Assembly (NCBI RefSeq): GCF_000208745.1
Contig: NC_030855.1
Span: forward strand, 995,264 to 1,059,263
Length of the DNA stretch: 64,000 bases
Direction: 5' to 3'
DNA from: Theobroma cacao
Lineage: Eukaryota; Streptophyta; Magnoliopsida; Malvales; Malvaceae
Both the position numbers and the translations under genes were made by a program. The notes below the pieces were generated by a model. It saw only the letters and a list, made by a program, of their open reading frames with translations, was not told the origin of the DNA and made no database searches. Numbering within the stretch: position 1 is the stretch's first letter; the number at the start of each line of letters is the position of its first letter. Positions 24,941 through 38,400 of the stretch are shown one piece after another.

Positions 24941-27900
24941 ATGCCCTTTGCTGATATCATTCGTCAGGCCCCCTTTTTCTTCTTTGTCAATGCCACTAAC
25001 TATAAATCATCTTTCGTAATCATTCCTCCAAGACTCGGATTAGGACGACGCATATGTTCTTGTTCTGGGTCTCTTCCTTCCGCCCCAAAATCCAATGTCC
25101 CGCTCTCGCCATCTCAGCAAACTATCAATGGGGGCAAAGTGACGGAATTGAAGAAGAAAGTGGAACTTCTTGGGATTCAAGGTCACGATTCTTGTCTTCC
25201 TGGACGATACAACTATTTATTCTGCCCCAAGGTTTTCTACACTCTTTTTCCTTCAGTTCATTTTGGTAATTTTTTTCCTTTCTTGAATGAAATACTAAAG
25301 ATTTTGCTACCATTTTGGGAGCATAGTGCAGAGGTGGCAAGTCAATGGGGAGGACTTTATCTCTTCATATTATTGACAAGGGGTAATTACTAATTAGCTG
25401 GTATTTCATTTTCTCTTTTCTCAAATCTGGGTATGTGACATTTTGATATGTTCAATCGTTGGGTTGGTGTAGAGATTTTGCAATGTGGAGATGTTTTCAA
25501 ACTGATTGCGGTTGGGCAGGCCAGGTTTCCATTTTCCTTCTTACATCTCTTTGTCCATTTATATCTATAAGCAAAAATAAAAAATAAAAAAAGAAAGAAG
25601 AAAAAATATAGAAGAGTAGAAACTGGAATAGCTTTGAAGATAGCAGAATTGATGACTTTGTTTGCAGGCCTTTGCGGACAGCTCTAAAATAATAATGAAT
25701 GGCACAGTGTTGGAACCAATCGGGGATGAAGTAAGTAGATTGGTTATGGTTTTATCTATCATATTTTTTAGTCTTTTTATTTGCAAGCCATGTTATTATC
25801 AACTTCTGTAAAAAGCCAAAAGGCTAATACTTCTGTCACTTTGCTGCATGTTTTTTTTTTCCTTCTAATAAATATTTAAGAGAAGCAGCGAACTTTTCCT
25901 TCAAGTAGTAACAATGGGGTTGGCAGGTTTGGTTTGGGTGGAGATCCTACATAGGCATCCCTAGTGGTTGGAACTTGAAAGTTAGTTTGGAGAGTATGAC
26001 GCTTGCCTGGTAACAAAACTGACAAAGTAAATGTTCTGAGCCAATACTTCAAATTTTTATCCTTGAGTTCCAAAACATCAACCAGTATACATCTTTTTGT
26101 CCTTAAATTTCTAAGAAGATATGTACTATGTTTACTACTACATTGGAAATTCTAAAGGCAATATTACCTTAAGTTGAATTTCACCTGTTGATTATCTTAG
26201 TAAATTCCCAGCCCCAACTCTTCTTTCTTTTTGTTTCTATTTTCTTGATTGTATCTACCAAAACCCCACTCTTTTTCACTTCACTCTTTTACTTGCACAA
26301 GTTTATAGTCCAGGTAGCAGTAGCACCATATCTGCTGAAAGAACAAAATTGGAATTGCACCTACAGGTTGTTAGCCCAGCAACGGACCATTTGCTTGAGT
26401 TAGATACAATTGATTGATGTTATCTATATTTAATTAGTGAAAAGGTAGACTTGTAAGACAATTTCTTAAACTAAATATGAGCTTAACGTTTTGATAGTCA
26501 GACTTGTGTATATCCTCGAAAGCGTAAGGCCCATGAAAGCTTATGCTAAAGGGTTGTCTTGATATTCTTGACATAATAATATCTATCCCCTATTTTTTCC
26601 TAATAATCATTTCTGACATGTTACTGGAATTGATAATTGATGATGGCTATTCTACTTTTTCAGTTGATTGCTTATTTTGCTGGGCGGAGGATATCTAAGG
26701 CAACTCTGCAGAGAAATGCTGTCATGCAAAGATCTGGTGATCAGGTCCCCTGTACTATCAATTGCAGCATTTTATATTTTATTACTTACCTTATAATGAA
26801 TCAATGCAAAGTCAAAACCTTTTTCGGAATTTGAAACTTATTTAATTGACTCAAAGTTATGCACTTCTGGACTGAAAGAGTGATTGGAATTGACATTCAA
26901 ATTGTATGCATTAAAGCAACTATTGCCAATTTTTAGGTCTTATCTGTGATTATTAAGATTGGTATGTTCTTATTAGTTGTTGATTGTCAATTAAGGTTCA
27001 TTGTTGCTGTAGTTGGATGTTTGGGATTATTCATTTCATTAAAAATTTTTTTTCGCTGTTCAAAAGAAAAACAAAAAGAATCTTGTTGCTAAGGTGAGGT
27101 AGCAAAGGCATCCATAGTATGTGGCAGAAGCTAATCTGATTTAGAGCTATTATTTGGATTCTTGATTGTTCTCATTGGTAGCATGACATTCATCATTTCC
27201 TTTTCTGGAACAATAAAACAATCCACTTTGACCTTAATAGAGCCTCAGAGCAGAGCAAAACCTTGCAAAATTTTTTCAATTTCTGTCATCAAAAGAGGAC
27301 AGAGTCATCTTTAGATATGTTGGGGACAATTATTTTTCCTCTATTTTCTATCTGGATGTCATGAAACATTTCGCTGGCATATTGATCGAAACATTTTCCT
27401 TATCAGATACAGTTTCTCTGTCAAATACGGTTTTTGGCCGTCTTAATAATCCATGTGGACCACCTTGTCACTGATAACATTTACTTTCTTTTTTCTAACT
27501 ATTACTAATAATTTTAACAGGCGGTCATTGCTTTCACTTACAGAGGGAATGGGGTGATTGTTGGGTGCAAGTACCGAACCTTGGAGAAAAAGTTTTGGCA
27601 GGTATGTGTTATCCTTACCCTGGAGTTTTAAATGAAATGATGATGTTGTTGGAGGATGGAAGCAAAAGGAATAATGCTATCAGCTAACATTCCTAGAATG
27701 CAACAAACAGTTGAATGTTTTCCAGTTGTTATTCTATAATCAAAGCCTATAAATAATGAATAATCTGAAATGTTACCCCTAAACAACCAGATTCAACCTA
27801 AAAGGTCTGTATGGGTCATATCCTCTGAAATCATAGTCACATGGGGAGACCTTAGTTTGCCCTATGAATAATCCATTAACTTTGTGTTGCAAGCAGGGTA

Positions 27901-30900
27901 TGCTCGATTCCATTGAGGATAAAGTTTAAGAAGTCATAATGATAGAATGGTCGATGATATAAAAAGATTAACCTAGTGCTCAGGGGCGGAGCTAGCCAAA
28001 TTTTATTGGAGGGGCCAAACACAGTTGAATAAGAGTTAAAAAATTTTAAAAAACTAATATTTTAAATTCAATCAACAATAAAAATATTGATAATAGAAAT
28101 ATGAAACTAAATATAAAACTATAATTTGTAAAATATAAATAGTTAAAAACAATATATAAGATTAATAGTTTCTTCTTATATAATCAAAATTATTTAAATA
28201 CTATATATTCAAGATAATTTCATTTCAACTAAATATAAAATGTAAAGTATATAAAAAAAATATACTTAAGTTAATTTCCTCTTATATAATCAGGATTAAT
28301 TAAAAAATGATACATTGATGAAATTTTAAGTAACAATGTAACATTACAATTTATGTTTATGAACTATATAATAATTTATTAATTTTTAAATATTAAAATT
28401 ATAAAAAATAATATTTACGTAACATAGAAAAGAAGAACATGACAAGTAGAAGGTAGGTACTACATATTATATAACAAAAAAGAAAGAAAAAGAATGTAGT
28501 TAATGGTTTGTAGAAATTTGAGAAAAAAATTTATCAAAACTTATAATATATGAACAAATAGAATAGAAATGAGAAAAATAAATAAATATAAATAAAAGTA
28601 ATAATATAAATTAGAAAAAAAAATTAAAATTGAATGAGACATGTGAAATTATTTTATTATTTTTATTTATATTAATTATGAAATAAAAAATTATTTTGAA
28701 GAGGTCTTTAATAGAATATATAAAAAAATTTAAAAATTTTTATATGTTATGAAAATATTTTTAAAAGTTTTGGGGGGCCCATGGCCCCCCCACCACATAA
28801 GGAGGCTCCGCCCCTGCTAGTGCTATTAGATTACTCAGTTGCATGGAAGATCATGTATGCCGACATTTCTCGTGGTTTTTAGTGATTTAATGAACTGCCC
28901 TGAGGCAGAATTGCATCTTGGATGTGTTCATACCCATTACCAGGCTTGTAGTTCAGTTTGGTATGGGGAAGAACAACTGAATTAAACCCTTTCCCCTGCC
29001 CCATACACCAAGAAAAGTAGGGAGCATCTTGCTATTTTAATTCATCCTTAGTCCCTACCATAGGGTTTTATAAATAAAATGCTGTGCATGGATTGATTTA
29101 GAAACCAATATGGTGATCTGACAATTGAAATTGTGTAAGCTTTCAGCAATTCCAGCTCTTCATTTGTGTATTTATAACATTTTTGGTTCATAGGAATAGC
29201 TATTCTATTTGTATCTATTAATAGCTATTCCCACGATTGGTTCAAGTTTGGGTGCTGGATAGCTATTCTGTGTCAAATGTTGATTTGGGTCAAACGCAGA
29301 ATAACTATGCCTCCCCCCCTTGATAAGGATTACTATTCCCGTCTCATTGACAATGGAAACATTTATATTGGGCAATTTCCCCTTGCCTGATGTTAAAAAG
29401 TTAAGTTATATCCTCAGAAATTGTTCCAACCAAATATCTTAACAATATTCCTACTCCATTTAGTTTCTACAAACCAAACCATAAAATACTTGTTAGATTC
29501 CTCTTCCTACCATTTTCTGGTATTGTGAAATAGGTACTCCATGTCATCATATTCTATTTCGTGAACTATAGATGACCTCACTGGACCTTTTCAATATTTT
29601 GTTTTTTATGTTTAAATGGAAATACTTTATCATGTGCAATAAGGTCTATTTTTCCAATTTGGATTTGTATTAATTTCCTTATTCATTTACAGGAGAAGGG
29701 TACAAAAAAATGGTTGTATGGACTAGATGACATCGAGGAAGCTGCTACAGTCGTTGTTGTAATTACTCCCTTCATATCTGGCTGTTTTTAGATAATCCTT
29801 TAATAACTTAGCACAGATACTCACTCTCTCAATTGTATGTTTTATTGCTGTTATATATTAATGTTTTCAATAGGTTGAAGGTGGAACAGGTAAGCTTTAA
29901 GTGGAGGGAGTTGTACGTTCTTATTACCTTTATGTTTATGATAGGTTGAAGGTGAAATAGATAAGCTTGCTGTGGAAGAAGCTGGTGTCCATAATTGTGT
30001 AAGTGTTCCTTGTGGTGCACCCCAGACGGTTTCTGCCAAAGAATTACCAACATTGGAAAAGGTGCGGATTGAGACTGGAATATCTTGACCTTTAATATTT
30101 GTATCATTCTAATTGACTCAATTTGCTTTTGCTGTGCAAATGAGTTCTCTTCATTTCTTGTCAATGTTATATGAAAACACATCAGAATTATTATTCTATG
30201 CAAAAGGTCTATTGTCGAAGCTTTGGACAAACTTTTTATGGCAAGACTTTTTTTGAGTTAGGCATGCACCTTTTGGGATCTGTAAATGAAGAAAAAATTA
30301 AGCAAATGCATAACTAGATATCCAGATATTTATAGATTTCAGTATACATGTACTCAATATCAAACTGCTATTGGACTGCCTAGCATGGTGTTAATTTTGA
30401 TTTCTTTTCCTTTTTTTTCTCCAAATTGGAATGTCAGATTCGACAAAGCCACCTCATGCATAAGTAAATATTTATAAATTTCCATATACATGTGAACCTA
30501 ATTGTGAGATTCAACAAAGTGGCCCCCCAATCCAACAAAAGAATAAATATATAAATAAGAGCCAAACTGTTACCTTATTACTCTCAAGGCTCAACTCTCT
30601 GACATGGATATAGCGTATGCAATCTGCTCATTCTGATTTTTAAACCCAATAAGTCTTTTCAAGTATATACTGATGCTGCTTAGAACTCATTCTTTTCAAG
30701 CTAGGACATTGCATATCAGTATCTATGGAACTCGAAAGAGTACTTGGATAAGGTGAGTAAATTTAGTGCAAGACTTTACAAATATAGCTAAGAATTGGTT
30801 TGGCAAAGATTAGCTGTCTGAGCTTTTTGCCTTTTACATTTCTTTCCTTCTCTCTTTTATCCTTTTCCATGCAAACTTCTTAGGTATCTTGCATTATCCT

Positions 30901-31469
30901 GGCAACTGATGTTGACGACCCTGGCAATGCCTTGGCTGAGGAGCTAGCACGTCGGCTTGGAAAAGAAAGGTTACACCATTTATCATTGATATTTCATGTA
31001 AACTATTATTCTTCTTTTAGGATGATAGAAAATCTGGGATTGAGGAAAATGGTATAAAATGCCTGCAAAACATTAAGTCATAAATAACAGTATAGTGATG
31101 GTAGTTTGCTCTGAGTTCTTTGTCATATAGTGATGATACCTTGAGTCTCATAAGGATAGTATGGTTTCACATTTAAATACCTGGATGTTTAATCAATGCC
31201 TAAATATTTCAGATTTATCATCTAACATATATAAATTTCTGGCTATCAGATGTTGGCGAGTGGAATGGCCAAAGAAAGATGACTTTTCTTGTTTCAAAGA
31301 TGCAAACGAGGTTTGATCACTTTTTGTGCTCTTTTTCTTTTCTTTTCCAACTTAATGTAGTTGATTTATTATAACAATTGGCTTCTGCATTTAGGTTCTC
31401 AAGTGCTTGGGACCAGAAGCTTTGAAGGAAGTAATTGAAAATGCAAAACCATATCAGGAATACATGTAA
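24941..31469 (+). CDS. Primase-only TWINKLE paralogue (TOPRIM domain, no helicase)
   Basis: I assembled 12 exons with GT-AG borders and consistent phase: 24941-25231, 25327-25382, 25473-25524, 25668-25730, 26664-26744, 27521-27601, 29693-29758, 29945-30061, 30705-30752, 30884-30969, 31250-31310, 31395-31469. They total 1077 nt, 358 residues, uninterrupted. A Ser-rich N-terminus looks like an organelle transit peptide. A zinc ribbon follows: C95 and C98 (CPKC), C123 and C128 (CFQTDC). The TOPRIM parts are VEGEIDKLAVEEAG (residues 231-244) and ATDVDDPG (292-299), keeping the DxD aspartates. The protein stops at AKPYQEYM, just where the paralogue downstream enters its linker and RecA-like helicase. 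Exons of 56, 81, 66, 117, 48, 86 and 61 nt match that gene exactly. The first intron of the full gene is absent and exon 4 is 21 codons instead of 37. The likely counterpart is Arabidopsis At1g30660. Expected role: RNA priming or DNA binding in organelles, untested. Confidence 0.88.
27981..28816. mobile_element. Non-autonomous hAT element (MITE) in intron 6
   Basis: The 836-bp AT-rich insertion has terminal inverted repeats CAGGGGCGGAGC and GCTCCGCCCCTG and a perfect 8-bp target duplication CTAGTGCT (27973-27980 and 28817-28824). Near its right end GGGGGGCCCATGGCCCCCC forms a strong palindrome. No transposase frame. It makes intron 6 of the primase-only gene about 2.1 kb and does not touch an exon. 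Confidence 0.93.
29872..29897 (+). repeat. Partial duplicate of the exon 8 start inside intron 7
   Basis: An AG followed by GTTGAAGGTGGAACAGGTAA is a near copy (21 of 24 bases from 29874 to 29897) of the real exon 8 start at 29945. It carries its own acceptor-like ATAG and an internal ideal donor, ACAG followed by GTAAGC. If used as an exon it would add 16 nt and shift the frame, or run to a TAA within nine codons. Confidence 0.6.
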
Positions 31470-32433
31470 TGATCAATTTAAAAGGGGATTCAAACTTAGT
31501 TTTTTTATTTATTTTATTTTTACATAGGGTAAAGCCTAAAAGTTTGTCGTGGCGAAAAATAGCTGTAAAATATGGAACCTTGTCAGGAAGAACATACATG
31601 AGGAACATAGTTCATGTGGTGGGGATTTTTGTTGTACTTGTATAGGCATTCTTTTCCATTACCCCCACTGGAGAATGTCTTGACTTGGAATAATTTGACA
31701 TGCCAGAATACAGTTTAAAGGCCAATTATCATGGTGTATTTTAATTGTTTAATTAATTGATTGACTGTTGATGTAATTTTTAGATTGAGAAAAGTTTTAC
31801 ACTTTTACTAATAGATGAATTTGTTGCTATAAGAAGATTTTTCTTATGATTACTTGAATTTTTCCTTGAATGGAAGACAGAAGGAGATGATGTTGGTAGA
31901 TAATTTGCAATGCCTTTGCATATATTCTGCAATCTGCAGTTATGAAGAATTATTTTTAATATTATTTAATTTTAATTTTATTTAATTAGTAGAATTATCA
32001 TTATTAACTTAATGCAACTATATTCTTATAAGCATATATTAAAATATATAAAAATAAATTAGATAGAACAAATTATGATTGATACAATAATATATGGTAA
32101 AAGTATAAGGATCAAAATGGACAATTTGTGGTTTGGGAGGTGTAACTTTACAAATTATAAAGATTAAGGACTAATCTGATTTGGCTTTAAACTATGGGGG
32201 TGGTTTCTATAATTTTACATATTACCTCTGGAAACTCACAACAGTCTGAGTCCGCATTGCTCCCATTGGCATTGGCATTAGGTATCCTTCATAAGGAGAA
32301 AGGAGTGGAAGTAGTGATAAAACCCTCTCCTCTTCTCTTAATTTTGCTGCAAAAGAGAGAAAAGGCAATGGAACCCAAGGCAGTTGAATGCTGAGGAAGA
32401 GAAGGAAGCAAAGCAGAAAGGATAAACAGAGTC
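31470..32433. other. Spacer between tandem TWINKLE genes
   Basis: About 960 bp holding the 3' UTR of the primase-only gene and the promoter and leader of full TWINKLE. It is AT-rich around 31950-32110. No other gene or mobile element recognised. Confidence 0.6.
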
Positions 32434-35400
32434 ATGCTGCGTTTTCCTGACCATATCCGCAATAACCCACGCCTCCGTCTCCACAAACTCTCTTTGTTTT
32501 CCTGCAACAGTGCAGCTCTCATGGCCTCCAAAACCTTCTCCTCTTCTTTCAGTCTGCTGCCTTTGACCCCTTCTCCTAAACGCTTATCCACACCCTGCAA
32601 ACGCTTAGTTCCTTATCTTTCGTCAAAACCCGATTCCAAAAACCACTCTTTGTCGCTTCGGACTAATGGGTTTTCTTCCATTCCTTCTGCCAATGTCTCT
32701 GCTCCAGGTATATTTCTTATCTATTCTATTATTTTATGTGCTTTTCTCCGGCAACCTCTGTTTTTTTCTCTTTTTTATTTGGAGGGTTTAGGATTAGCAC
32801 TGTTATTTGAATTCTACTACTACATTTTATTTTTATCTGCAACACGGGCAAGTACAAAAGAACAAGCTTGCATAGACTTACTACATGTTAATCGACATTG
32901 TTTAGTAGGAAAGAAGGTAGGAAGGAAAATAGAGGGAAGGGAGAAAAGTGAGGTACGGGAAAAGGAGAGAACTGAAGGAATATGTTTTTTTTGGCTTCTC
33001 ATGTGTTTTAGAAGAGGTGAAAAATGGGAGGAAAGTAAAGAGTTAAGATTTAAATTGTAACTAAAGTTACTAAACTGGCTACGTTTAGTTGAATGAGTGC
33101 TTTCTTTATGTTTTCCTCCTTGTTATGAGAGGATTGAATTTCAATATACCAGAAAGGTGCAGGTCCTCTCTTCCCATTTTTATCTTAACAAATGAGGCAA
33201 AAATTTTCACACACCTTTATTTTCTTCCTCTTTCTCTTCCTACCAAATACAGAGTCCAGGACCAAGTGCAACTATTATTCTTGTTCGTAATTTTTTTCTG
33301 AAAAAGGGGAAAGGCTGTGGGAGTTTTTGTTGCTAGATTATCATGTTGTTCAATTTCAATGAAAAACCAATAAGAGAAGAGGCATATATGTGTTTATGCA
33401 TGCTGAAACTTATATAGGTGCCTATATACATATTGGAAGGCTTACCAGAATTCATTTTTGTTTATCTCTAAGTTTATTCTAAGGAGTTGGAAGACTGGCC
33501 CTTGAATATGCGTAGCTTGGAGATTTTGAAGCATAAATTAAAGCAGCTCGGCATCGATATTAGTGCATGTGTTCCGGGGCGTGAAAACCGCTTACTTTGC
33601 CCCTCGGTAATTTTCTTTAACATACATTTTCTTGCAACAATATTGTTAGCTTTATTGCATTTCCACAGAAATTTTATTTCTTAAATTTTCTTAATCTAAT
33701 AGAAGCAATTTGCTATCAGCAAGTGTCATTACTTGGTAGTTGTAATCCATAATATAGGACAGAGATAACAGACTATGGAAGGCTTGGAATTCTCATGCCA
33801 GTGCTTTAGCTGACTAAATTGCCATTTCCAACTGATTCTGTTATGCAGACGACACAGTGTATGTCCTAGCTATATTTGTTAGCTATTAGTAGAAAGAGAA
33901 AACTTACTCTAAACATTAAAAACTATGGACAAGATTTGCATTTCCACAAACTTTCTTTTCTGCTGACTAGGCTCAAATCAATTGCTTTAGAGTGATGTCA
34001 TTTTTATTTAATTTTTTCCTTTTGTCATCATGCACACATCTGAATTTTAGGGTTGTTTTTTTGTTTTTCTTTTGCACCTTGGGTTGTTGTAAGTCGTTGC
34101 TGAAGACAGTAGAAGTGCTTGAGAGATAGGCCACTCATTATGCCCTCTCTCTCTCTCTCTCTCTCTCTCTCCAAATTTACATCCTACAGCTTGTCTCCAA
34201 CTTCGTAATATGCCTAATGAAAATGTAATCCTGCATGAAGAACATTCATATGTCTAAGTTTGTTTCGTTCTTTCTTTACGGCATTCTTGTTCTAAGTTAA
34301 TATTCTTGTATGATAGTGCAATGGTGGTGAATCCGAGGAAATTAGCTTATCTCTTTTCATCAACCAAGATGGGTATGCTGCATCTACTTTCTTTCTTGTT
34401 GAACTATTTCTCTTTAATTATTGATGGGTCACTAACCACCGTTGTTTTGGATCCATCTGAATTTATAGGAGTTCTGCTTCGTGGATGTGTTTTCGAGCTA
34501 AATGTGGGTGGAAAGGCATCACAAAGGTAATGTTTATCCTCAGAGTTTGATATAGCAATTTTTATATGTCTATATGAAAGTTACTGGATATAAGTCTCTT
34601 GGTGGCCCTTTGTTTTAGGCCTTTGCAGACGGCAAGCCATCTTATGCAAATTTAAGTCGAGTTAACAAAGTTAAGGTCAAAAGGGAAATTACAGTGGAGA
34701 GTTTGCAATTAGAACCACTCTGTAATCAGGTTCCTACATTTCGCCTTTTCCTTATATTTTGTTTCCTGAAGTTTATTTCAATTTAGATGTCATACAACTT
34801 GTGTACTTTATCTTCTATGCAGCTTTGAAATGTAAGATGTAGGCTTCGTAGGTTTTCCATTCAGCATGGATGCCTGTTTATTTTTTAGTGCAGAATAAAC
34901 AAATGCTTTTCTGTTGTTGATTTTATTCTTATAACTCCTTTATCAATAGAAAAAAATCCCAATTGTTAGATGTTCCTAAAATAACTCTAATCTGTTTTTC
35001 ATTTCTATCCATGAATGTCTTTTGAGCATTTCATGAAGAAAGCATTTCAAATTACAACAAATTATGCATTAACCAACTTTGCTTGCAATATCAACTACGC
35101 TTCTAGCAACATTTGGAGAGCCTAACTGATAATTGAAGACATTTCAAGAAGAGATAGAAAAGAGTTTGTATATTTAAGAGGAGCTTGTTGCATTATGAAA
35201 TCCTTGTGGCGGATCAATGTTTCCATTAAAGTGTCCGGTATGGATTGTATTTCTTAACTTTTTATTCTTGTTGGCTAGTTTGGTTTCTGCTGAAAGGAAC
35301 TAAATTGGGTAGTCAAATTCATCCTTTCCAGACAAGCTGGAAATCCTTGGAATGAGGAAATAGAGGATAAGTGTTTTTGTTGTCTGGTTGAATGGTTTTC

Positions 35401-38400
35401 TGAGACTCAAATCTTGAGAAGTTTTTGATTTGTGGGGAGGGTGAGAAATTTCTATTATGGTGTAACATCTCTTGCTTAATATACCTCTAAAATGATTGTC
35501 TGCACTTGGGCATCATAGGCACTTTTGTCCTGAAAAATCCAGCAATTTTATAATTTCGATCATCTTCATTGTCATTGTCCAATTCTTCTCTGACTTTCCA
35601 TCTCATATCTACTTAGCTTTAGTGGGTTTTTAATGTTCATGAAGTAACTTTTTGCAATTTGGAAACATCTCGTTTACCCTAGAAGTTGAAACATCTATTT
35701 TGATATTTAAATATTTGATATTGTTAAAGTAGGATTTTATTTCTCTTGTTTTGGAGAACTTTTGCTTCTGACTAATCCATTCAGCTCAAGTTTTGTGTTT
35801 TTGATATTCCTTTTTCTTTTCTTTTTTTTTTTAAACCTTTTTATTTTAGTTACCATTAGGGTCTACAGTAAATTCAATCATGAAATGCAAAATGTTAACA
35901 TGTGTTGAGTGAATTCAAAATGCTAATGTTGTTCTTTTGCATTGGAAGATAATCTTCCTATTGTTTTTGTCAGTATTCTTCCTTTTGGTTTAAGTGTCTA
36001 TTTAGTGGATTCTGATTTTTTGACTCAATTATCCATGTAAAATTAATTCATATGGCACATGAACCTTAGTTAATGTTTTTTTTTCTTTGTCCTTGCTTCA
36101 GCTCATTGCTTATTTCGCAGAGCGAATGATATCTGCAGAAACACTAAAGAGAAATGCTGTTATGCAAAAAAAGAGTGGTGAAGAGGTAATGTTCAATCTT
36201 CTTTCCTAAATTATGGGATTAGGGTATTGATATGTGACTTGACAGGTTTGGCTGGTGTGTATTCATATGTGAATATGGGGTAACCATTATGGTTGAAAGC
36301 TATAAGAAGAGAATATGATTTAGGTTGCCAAGAAGAGAAGAAACTAGTTTAAAATTAGAGTTTTCTGTGCTGTGAACAGTCACTTGTGACTAGTGCAGCA
36401 GAAGAGAGAGTAGTACACACTGCTGCTGGACCATCCGTTTTTTAATAAACCAAATAATTTATAATTTGTTAATCAAAAGGCGGCAATATCAAGAGCACAT
36501 AGGTATTTATCATGATTTTAGATTCTTATACATCCTAGAACTAGGACCCATTATTGGAGACTAACTAGTAAATAAGGAACCAACTTGGGCTCCAAAATCT
36601 TAATTTCCAGAAGTTCATAGCATAATCTAAATGCTAATAAACTTAATCCTAGGGCGCATAATTTGCAGAAATTATGGTCTTGCCCCTGTACATGAAAATA
36701 GTCAGAATTACAAACTGAAATCCTAAACTTTTAGTACTGACATTATAAAGCAAAGTTCCTTCTGTGGCAGGATCAGACCTGCGTACTAAAGTATTTTGTC
36801 TGTTGGCTGGTTTATATTACCTTATTTGTTGTTCATAATGATATGTTATCTTTTATTTATGGCAAGGGGCACTTTAGGGATGGTGTGTTTATTTTCTTAT
36901 AAAGAACTGATTTGGATTTATGAATATAGTTAAGGTTTTAAGTTTTAGAGGTTAATGCTGCAATTTTAATTTCTTAATGTGATAGATGTACCACTATTCC
37001 TATAGTTACTTAATTACTCCTGAAATTTCATTGACAGATTGCTATTGCATTTCCTTATTGGCGTAAAGGAAGCCTTGTAAATTGCAAGTATCGGGACATA
37101 GCCAAGAGGTTTTGGCAGGTTCTTCTGACAAGTTTTTTCTCGTGTACATTGTTAATATAGTATGGTGACTTGGAGTTTAAATTGATTTGTCCTGTAGACA
37201 TTTACATTGAACATCCAATGGTATACTCTTGGAGATTTCATGTGTTGAGGACGGCTTGTTTTTTCTGCTCTCTATTTTAGAAGTAGAAATTTAATAATAT
37301 TTGATTCAGATCTTACTTGTACTCTTCCAAATTGCAGGAAAAGGATACTGAAAAGATATTTTATGGGCTCGATGATATAGAGGATGCAAGCGATATCATC
37401 ATTGTATTTCCTTGTCACTCTCTGTGGAAGATTTTATTCCAGTTCTACGTTTAGTTGATACTTATTGTTTTAGCTTGTTATTATAGGTTGAAGGTGAAAT
37501 AGACAAGCTTGCAATGGAGGAAGCTGGCTTCCGTAATTGTGTCAGTGTCCCTGATGGTGCTCCACCATCAGTTTCCTCGAAGGAGGTTCCAGCAGAAGAG
37601 CAGGTTTTAGTCAAATCAAAATTTAATATACCTGTTATTTTAGCTTTTGAATAGCACTATAGTGGTATGGTCAGCCATCAAATACTATGTGGATATTCAA
37701 TTTCAATGTTTCAACCATGAAACCGGGAGGATTCACTCCAATGAAGATCTAATTGTCTCTATCTCCCCTCATACATGCACATCGTATGAGCAGTTTTCAT
37801 GTGAGAAATGTAGGCGGTGGCAAATTAGTTTAGGTATTAGATATTTTTTAATCAGTATCCTTTGCTTTTTGTTACATGAGATTACTTGAATGTGCATGCT
37901 TTGCCTGCATATATCTCTAAAAATTTAATAGTAGTTGACAGAATAATGTTTTATGGATTGGTTGTTTATGATCTGCTTATGGATGGGTAGTTTATTGGGC
38001 AAGTAGTCAATTTGTTATTCTTAGAACTGTATTTGCTTAGTTTAGTGCTAAGGAAGTTGGCGCTTTAGTTAGTGCTCTCTGATAAGGTGGTTAGTTGGAT
38101 CAACCACTTCCTCTCTCGAGCAGTTGGAAGGTGGTGGCACTTAGAATTTCAATTCATAGCAGCTTGGGTGTTCTTGAACAGCAAAGCAGTTAGTGATGAA
38201 TCTTCCTAGGGTCCAGCAGAATGCATAGAGGTTAGATGTTTGGGGATTAAAGAAAGAGAATCAATCACACCTATAAGACAATGTTTCACACCTTAGAGGA
38301 AGGGGACTTGGCTAGCTCTACCAGGTGGGAGAGTAAAGCGGGAAGCAGCTCGACCCAGTTAAGGAGTCGGATGTAAGAGTCAGCTAGTATTTGCCAGCGA

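Noticed and set aside
29190..29330. Repeated GAATAGCTATTC-like words suggesting a Harbinger MITE in intron 6
   Set aside because: Ends and a 3-bp target duplication could not be aligned convincingly.
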